Position numbers and translations under genes: made by a program. From NCBI GenBank assembly GCA_033980235.1, contig CM067072.1:18851047-18915046 (forward strand): 64,000 nucleotides of DNA. Direction: 5' to 3'. Positions 37,901 to 46,900 of this stretch are shown here, in pieces (the stretch's first letter is position 1; each line of letters opens with the position of its first letter). The stretch is from Diadema setosum (lineage: Eukaryota; Echinodermata; Echinoidea; Diadematoida; Diadematidae). The notes beneath the pieces were generated by a model, which searched no databases, was not told where the DNA came from, and saw only the letters and a list, made by a program, of their open reading frames with translations.

Positions 37901-40900
37901 GAAGTTTTCCGTAGGACTTCGCCGTTCCTTCAGAGGAATTCCTTCACTGAGTGTCAGCCCCTACGCGACTGGTACACAGGTCACACAGTGTACCCGCAAG
38001 CGGAAACAAATTTGCTACCCTGAGCTCTCTGCAGTTGGTCTGCAGTTGGTCTGCACCTGACAGTACCTAGCGTGTATCTCTCCTGTAGTTGAACGGAGGT
38101 GTGCACGCAAGTCCGATTTAACCGCAGCCAAGTTTTGAGCATGACCAAAACTTTTTCCGGGTGATTCGCGGGGATGCCCGGAGAGGTCGACGCAGAACGC
38201 CAGTAGGAGGTCCTTAGCGGCAGCACTTCGCAGGCAACCCCCACACAGGTACTTCGCAGTCCCTGTATGCAGCCAAGATAATGACATTCCGTGGGACTTT
38301 GCCATTCCTTCAGAGGAATTCCTTCACTGAGTTGTCAGCCCCCATGCGACTAGTACACAGGTCACACAGTATACCCGCAAGTAGAATTTAAGTAGAACAC
38401 GTCCAGCAAGTAAGACACATGCACTGACTTGCCCAAATCCTTGTCCACCCTCAGAAATTGTCCGGTATGCTGGAAAATCCCTTCAGGCAACAAGCCCATG
38501 TAGCTTGCCCGGAAAGGTGTGACAGGGCCTAAACATGGTTGCAGGTAAAAAGATTTGCGTGTGCACATCCGGGCGACTATGGGTGAGATACGTGCTAGGT
38601 ACCTTCATGTGCGGCTCATCCATTCTGCTCATCCATTCTGTGGGACCTCTGCCAAATAGATAGCCTTCAGAGGAATTCATTCACTGATTGTTAGCCCCCA
38701 CGTACCTGGCATGCAGGTCACACACAATACCCGCAAGTAGAACTTTAGTAGCATGCATCCAGTAGGTAAGAAGCATGCAAAATGCACCCAAATTCTTGTC
38801 CGCTCTCAGAAATTGTCCTGTATGCTGGAAAATCCCCACACGCAAAAAGCCCGCATAGGTTGCCCGGAAAGGTGTGACAGAGCCTAAACATGGCTGCGGG
38901 TAGACTGGATTTGCGAATGCACCTCCAGGCAACTACCGGTGAGATATGTGCTACTAGGTACTGTCATGTGTCCAGATAGCGAAAAATGCTCGCCACGAAT
39001 CTCATGCAAGGCTTGCCTGGAAAGGCGTGACAGGGCCTTAGAATATGCCTTTCCATTGATGGTTTCTAAGCTGGGCACTGGTAAAAGTAGTGTTCTCTGT
39101 GCCACCTTTTCTTTCGATTAGTGTAATTCAGTGGAATTTAACCTCTTCTTCAGTAGCAATGAATGTACTTATGATTTATGTTGCTGTCTGCTGCTGTTAG
39201 ATTGGTCCATTTTTGACATCTGTAATACCTTCTCTGAATTTTCCCCGAATTCATCCGAAGTGCTTGCATTACAGCAGATATCGTATGAATTTTCTCTTTG
39301 CTCTTGTTGCATTCCCCATTGTGAAAGGAGCAAGTCTTACATTTTGTCCTTTACAAGATTCTAGCATAAACACAGCATATTAATTTGTGCCAAATGGTAA
39401 TTGTCTTGAATATTCACTTTAATGTATTTGTCATCTCAACAGTCTGTGTCTCTGTGCAAATGCTCGTCGGACGTTAAGTATCCACTTTTACATCTATTTA
39501 TTGCGTGGTCCATGGCTTTTCAATATGAATACCAAATACAGACAAGCTACTGTATTTTTGTGGGTTCACTGGGTGAACTGACATGTTATTATGCAGGAGG
39601 GGACACATCTCTATGTAAAAGCTCATGTGACGTCAGTCTTCATACCTGCTGTTGCTAATCAAATGACGACACTACCTCAAACTTTCCAACCCCTCATATC
39701 ATTGTAGTGATTTCGTTCTCTAAACTTGCATGACTGGCTATGCTTCTTTTTATCAACAATATAATTAATCACTGATAGTCTTTCACATTTACAAATAACA
39801 CCCTTTGGTCTATTCATCTGTTCAATAGAAATTTACTGTAAAAGTGGATATTTTTGTGTGACTAATTTTTCGCGCTCGGCCAGGCAAGATGAGTTCTGCG
39901 TTTTTTTAATTCCGCGGAATCAAGACATCAACGACTGCAACATGTGGCAAGCTAATATAATCATGTGCTTTTATTTTTGTGCTAGTTTCTGGTTTGCGCG
40001 AAATGCATGAAAATTTCCACTTTTACAGTACTCTCTGAATTGACAATTTGAAACACAATCTGGCAGAGACCTTTGGGTTTTATTTTATTTTTATACCCCC
40101 GCCAAACGAAGTTTGAAGGGGGTATATAGGAATCAGCGGACGGTCGGTCGGTCGGGCGGTCGGTCGGGCGGTCGGGCGGTCGGGCGGTCGGTCCGTTGCA
40201 AATCTTGCGTCGCGAACTACTTCCTCAGTTTTCAACCGATTCCCATAAAACTTGGCACAGATGTGTGCCTTGGGTTGTAGATGTGCAAGACATATTTTTT
40301 GACAGTACCCAAAAGTACGTTGCCATGGTAACGGCATATTATGGGCAAAAATGGGTACAAATCTTGCGTCGCGAACTCCTCCCACAGTTTATTTTTATGA
40401 AATTAGGTACAGATGTTCATCTGAATATGTTAATGTGCAAGACACATATTTCCGCAGTGGCAAAAAGTGCGTTGCCATGGTAACGGCATGTTATTGGTAA
40501 AATATAGGGCAAAATGCTTCATGGCAAAACTGTTTCATCAGTGTTCTTCCAATTCTCATGGAATTCATATTGAATGTTTGTCTTAGGATATAGGTCAGCA
40601 TGACACATTTCTTGACAGTGACAAAAAGTATGTTGCCATGGTAACAGCTCACATATTATGAGCCAAAATGATGGAAAATTTTGTGTTGCAAACTACTTTC
40701 TCAGTTTTTGCCCAATTTCCATGAAACTTGGTACAGATGTGTGCCTTTGGTTGTAGATGTGCAAGACGCATTTTTCGACAGTACCCGAAAGTACGTTGCC
40801 ATGGTAACGGCATATTAATGGCAGAAGATCAAGGAAAGATCTTGCGGATTTGACTACTTCCTCAGTTTTTTGACCAAAGCTTATGAAATGTTGTTTTGAC

Positions 40901-43900
40901 CAAAGCTTATGAAATGTTGTTTGGCGGGGGTATAACCAGTCGCTGTAGCGACATTTCTAGTTTTTTCAAAAGTTACACACCTTGCTTTAAAAAAAAAAAA
41001 TCACAATACCTTTACCATTTTGTTTGATTTGTTGTTGTTGTTGTTGTTGTTTTTTTTTTTTTTTACAGAAGAAGAACACCAAGAAGGTTTCTGTGCCTTG
41101 CAGTGGAGGTCAGAGTAAGTCTGAGACACCAAGTATTCCAGAAGCTTCATCTGCTGGCAGAGATGCTACTTTACCAGATGCAGGACAGAAGCTAGAAAGT
41201 AAGAATGTTATTCTCCACTATTACATCCAGAAATTTTAGGTCATTGCTGACATTATGCATCTGAAGAGCAAGTAGCACTAGATGCTTGTGTTTCACTGTT
41301 CATCTGTCTGTGTGTGTTAATGCTAAATCTTTCAAGGAATATCCCAACAGAATGTGGTACAAGTTGTACCTTTATAGGGCAGGAGTACAACACACAAACA
41401 AACAAGATATAATTGCCAAGGAGATCATGACACTATCAGTTATGTTGCAAAAATGCACAATGCTGCTTTATAACAAACTTCTATTTCAACACCATGGATG
41501 TTTTTTCAAATATAGATACAAGACATCACTTTGTAGACAGAACATCCTCACCCCAGCATGCAAATGTTTGCAAGAGGAGTTGTATTATGAGGTGATCCGA
41601 GTATCCTCTCGGATCACCTTCTGTATCTGTACTGATTCTTTGTTTTTCTTCTTCTTTCTCCGCAAAAGTTGTGTAGAGGTAATCTCGGAAAGTCCTCTTC
41701 CTATCAATGTCAAAATTATACCATACATGTATCATGTCCCAAAGACGATCCTCCTAATAAAATCATAGTGATTAGTCGACCGTGACGTCACTATAGTATG
41801 ACGTCATTATATGAAAACACATTCTCAATCATATCTCATTAATGGAATGGAATTTTTCAATGAAATTTACGTCACATATATTTCAAGTCAAGCGCATTCT
41901 ACTCATATAATCAAAATTCATATTTTCTCTTCAAACGTGCGCGTACGCGCGCGTTGAAATATTTGTATGCTCAAATCGAGCTCAATTTTTTTTTGCACAC
42001 GTTTCAGACCAATTGGAGCATTTTTTGAAAAATTGCAAAAATTGGATGGGCGCGTACACGCGCGCACATATACGCACGCACAGCTCATACGCAATAGAAA
42101 TTTCCCATTTTTTTACACTTAACGGATGCCTGAAATGTCAAGGAATATTTCTACCAAGGTTCAAGTCAATCCGACTCAATATGACGTCACACGGGCTCGT
42201 CAAAGTTGAAATTCCGTGCGCGCGTCAATAGCGATATACAGTGCAACAATGCAAAAAAACCGCCAATTTTGAATCCGATTCTACTCGTCAGGATGGACGG
42301 TAATCCCCCCTTTTCTTTACATATTCTGAAAGCTGATGAGTTGTACATGTCATTCGATGGGTTGGCGATGCTTGAAAAATGATGAAAAGATATCAAATTT
42401 CTTAATAAAGTAAAAAAAGTAAATTTTCAAAATGATGTCATCAAATTTTAAGTTCACCCAAGCGTATCTCACTTATTCTTTTGTTGATTTTCATCCAAAT
42501 TTCAATATGTTGTAGCTTATTTAATGGTCTTTCAGTCATATAATAACAACAGTTTGATTGGATGACGGCATCACCTCGTAAAAAGGGATTAAAAGTAACA
42601 TTGTCAAATTTGACCAGTTTACGTGTTATCTCTATCGGAGTGCAGTTTTTCTGGAAATGAAAACTGACTTGACTATCTTTATCGAGCACTAGCTCACTTA
42701 TGCTTTGGTGAATTGTTCCCAGATTTTAATATGTTGTAGCTGAGACTTTGGGCTATTGTAAGTGTGCCCTTCATTTTTTCATACGGAGTCGGCATCACGT
42801 CCAAAAACTTGGTTGAAATTAAAGCTTATCTTCGATGTATTGAAATATTTCTTCCTTTCTGCAACTTTCTTTGCAATAACTCAAGAAAAACATACCCTAT
42901 CACCACCATATTTTGCACATGTTTAGTTCATGTCACGTACATTATTTCACAAAATAACAACTACTTGATCAGACACCATCTTGGGTATGTAAATTAGGGT
43001 CAAAGGTCACAAATGTTTCATCCTGTATCTTGGTGAATACATGTCTTATCTTTCCTATATTTTGTACACGTAAAGACCATGTTACAAGGATCATTTCACA
43101 AAATAACCATTTTTGGCTTAGAGGCCATCTTGGCTGTGCAAAGTGGGGTCAAAGGTCATATGTACTTCTTCCTGTATCTTCGTTATGACGTGTTATCTCT
43201 ATGGGAGGGAATTTTTCTAGATGTGAAAATTGACATGATTGTCTTTATCGACGACTAACTCACTTACCCTTCGGTGAATTTCTTCCAGATTTTAGTGTGT
43301 TGTAGCCAATTTAATACTCTTTAATTTTGTTCAATCAAAGTTTTAATCGGATGATGTCTTCACCTCGTGAAAATGGATATAATGTAACCATATCAAATTT
43401 AACCAGTTTACGTGTTATCTCTATGGGAGGGAATTTTTCTGGAAATGAAAATTGACATGACGTTCTTTATCGAGCACTAGCTCACTAACTCTTCTGTGAA
43501 TTTCTCCCAGATTTTAATATGTTGTAGCTGAGACTTTGGGCTATCGTAAGTGTTTTCTCCATTTTTTCATACGACGCCGAGATCACGTCAAAAAACTTGG
43601 TTGAAATCAAACTTATCTTCGATATATTGAGATATTCTTTCTCTCTGCAACTTTCTTTACAATAACTCAAGAAAAACAGCCCCTATCATCCCAATATTTT
43701 GCACATGTTTAGTTCATGTCACGTACATTATTTCATAAAATAACAACTACTTGATCAGACACCATTTTGGGTATATAAATTAGGGTCAAAAGTCATAAAT
43801 GTTTCATCCTGTATCTTGGTGAATACATGTCCTATCTTTCCCATATTTTGCACACGCAAAGACCATGTTACAAGAATCATTTCACAAAATAACCACTTTT

Positions 43901-46900
43901 TGCCCAGATGCCATCTTGGCTGTGCAAAGTTGGGTCAATAGTCTAATATACTTCATTCTGTATCTTCGTTATAGTGTATACAGAATTTGGTACCAAAGAT
44001 GGCAGACCTGACTCTCTTTTCTAAATGAGAATCCAAATATCACACGGCCAATGTCTCTAAACACAGATGAAACCTATATGGTCATGCCTATTGCGATCAG
44101 GACTCAAATCATTGATTAAAAAAAAATCGGATTACCTAATTTGTCAGTCTTGACAAATTCCGAGTCTAGTTAAAGATGTGTTTATGACTGGGCAAGTCCA
44201 AAATGATGTCCCCTCAGATGCTCAAACTCATCTTGATCTAATTTAACAATTATTGATATGCTGTAGCTAAAGAGTTAAATTATATGATTCCAATAAAGAA
44301 AATATTGAATTTTGCAAATTTATGCAAGAATACTGCCTTAATTTGTATAAATCAAAAACAAACCTTACGTATGGGACAAATAAGATATATTCATCTAAAT
44401 TCAGGTCAAATTCAAGCCATTTTTTACAGAGAGCTCCCTCAAAAAAAAAAAAAAAAATGGCAAAAAAAAAGAGAGAAAAATATGTAAAGTTTAAGGTCAG
44501 TGTCACCTTTGTGCCACCTAGGAATGGTATTATTTTTTGTGTAATGATAGACATTTACATGATATTATCTTGGGTTACCCAAGAAATTTTGTCCCCAAAT
44601 GTTCGATGACTAATTTACACCACCGAACATGATTGTAAACAGCCAAAATGCCTATGTAATATCACATATGTGAATTAGAAGACATTCCCATTTCCACACC
44701 TTCCAGATGAAAAGCCTTAGCCATGTGATATTTGCAATAGAGATTTGTAACATCAGGAATGGAGAATGATATACAGAAAATGTAAACCAAATTTCATTTT
44801 TCATAAAAAGTACACATTCCCCTCAATTTGTTACTAAACATATGTGCATGTTAAAGGTAATATTATTCCCTGTGTTTTCTAGGAGAGGTAAATCAAGGGC
44901 CTTTTCATAATGCTAGAAAAGTGAAAATATGTGGAATTTCTTTGTTTTCTTTATATCAAAGAGAGAAAAATATGTAAAGTTTAAGGTCAGTGTCACCTTT
45001 GTGCCACCTAGGAATGGCATTATTTTTTGTGTAATGATAGACATTTACATGATATTATCTTGGGTTACCCAAGAAATTTTGTCCCCAAATGTTCGATGAC
45101 TAATTTACACCACCGAACATGATTGTAAACAGCCAAAATGCCTATGTAATATCACATATGTGAATTAGAAGACATTCCCATTTCCACACCTTCCAGATGA
45201 AAAGCCTTAGCCATGTGATATTTGCAATAGAGATTTGTAACATCAGGAATGGAGAATGATATACAGAAAATGTAAACAAAATTTCATTTTTCATAAAAAG
45301 TACACATTCCCCTCAATTTGTTACTAAACATATGTGCATGTTAAAGGTAATATTATTCCCTGTGTTTTCTAGGAGAGGTAAATCAAGGGCCTTTTCATAA
45401 TGCTAGAAAAGTGAAAATATGTGGAATTTCTTTGTTTTCTTTATATCATTCCTCATACATGACATTACAAAAACTATAGTAGACTTCTCATCCAGCAATG
45501 GCTTTGAACAGATTATTTGATTACTTTGAACTTTCCTTAAACTTTTGTTTAACTGATATTGCTGCATTCACTTAATCATCATGTGTACTGGGTTTCATTC
45601 CCCTTTAGAGAGGAATCAAGCACCAGTAGTACACATGTGAATTGAGTGAATGCAGCAATATTAGTTGGACATATCAGTGAAAGTTTGAGGAAAATCAGAC
45701 AATCTTTTGTGTCTACACAGCTAATGTCTTATGTTGACAGTAATCATCTGCTTCCTACAAACCAGTCAGCATACCGCAACCTCCACTCAATAGAAACTGC
45801 CTTGTTGAAAGTGCTCAACGATCTCCTTCTTGCTGTCGACAAGGGCAATGAGGCTGCTCTTCTTCTTCTTGACTATTCGGCTGTGTTTGACACGCTCGAC
45901 CACACGTTGCTACTACAGCAACTTAGTGATGACTCTTCCATCACAGGCACTGCCATCCAGTGGATCAAGTCATATCTTCAAGATCGCACACAGAGGGTGA
46001 TAATCAATAGGACCTGTTTCACGTCCCAGTTCTATCAGCTGCGGAGTTCCGCAAGGATCTGTTGCCGGCCCCCTTCTTTTTCTCCTCTATACAGGTCCGC
46101 TCACCAAAATCATCAATTGTCATCCTGGAGTCAACTATGCTATGTATGCCGACGACACTCAAATTTACATAACTATGTCACCTGGTGATAGGATTGCTGC
46201 TGTTAACTCACTGAGAGAATGTCTCCACGACATCAAAGCCTGGTCCACTGCCAACAGACTCCGTCTGAACGAAGACAAGTCTGAACTCATCCATTTCTCA
46301 TCACAGTTTAGGAGCACAGTTCCTCTACCAGATTTAACTACTCGGGATGGGGTTGTGGAGGCCTCTGACTGTGTTAGAGACCTTGGCTTTACTTTGGACA
46401 AACACTTAACTCTTAAACACCATATCACAAACATCTGTAAGTCTGCATCTTGGGGTATTTTCAAAATAGGGAAGATCAGGCGTCTGCTTGATCAATCATC
46501 AGCTGAGCTGCTCGTCCATGCCTTCGTCTCCTCTTATCTGGACTACTGCAACTCCCTCCTTGCCGGCCTCCCTCTTTCTCACATATTCCCTCTCCAACGT
46601 ATCCAAAATTCAGCCGCTAGATTAGTCACCCTTAGTAGGATACATGACCATATATCTCCTGTTCTCCGCTCACTCCATTGGCTACCGGTCCATTCCCGTA
46701 TTACTTTCAAGATCCTACTTCTGACGTACAAAATCACACGTAATCTTGCACCCACATATCTTCAAAACCTAGTCTCTCTTCGCTCCTCTTCTTCTGCCAG
46801 ACCCGTCCGTTCATCTTCCTCTCTCCAATTACTTCATGGCCCACATACAAAAACCTGTTATGGTGACCGAGCCTACTCTTCCATTGCCCCCACTTTTTGG

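Noticed and set aside
37489..39105. Several 60-90-codon ORFs in the 37.5-39.1 kb region as a gene cluster
   Set aside because: They fall in rearranged copies of one TIR repeat family and change frame between copies.
41286..41768. 160-codon ORF as a gene in the GTF2F1 intron
   Set aside because: It crosses the hairpin start of a Helentron-like element, contains a poly-Phe run from a T-rich tract and has no recognisable motif.
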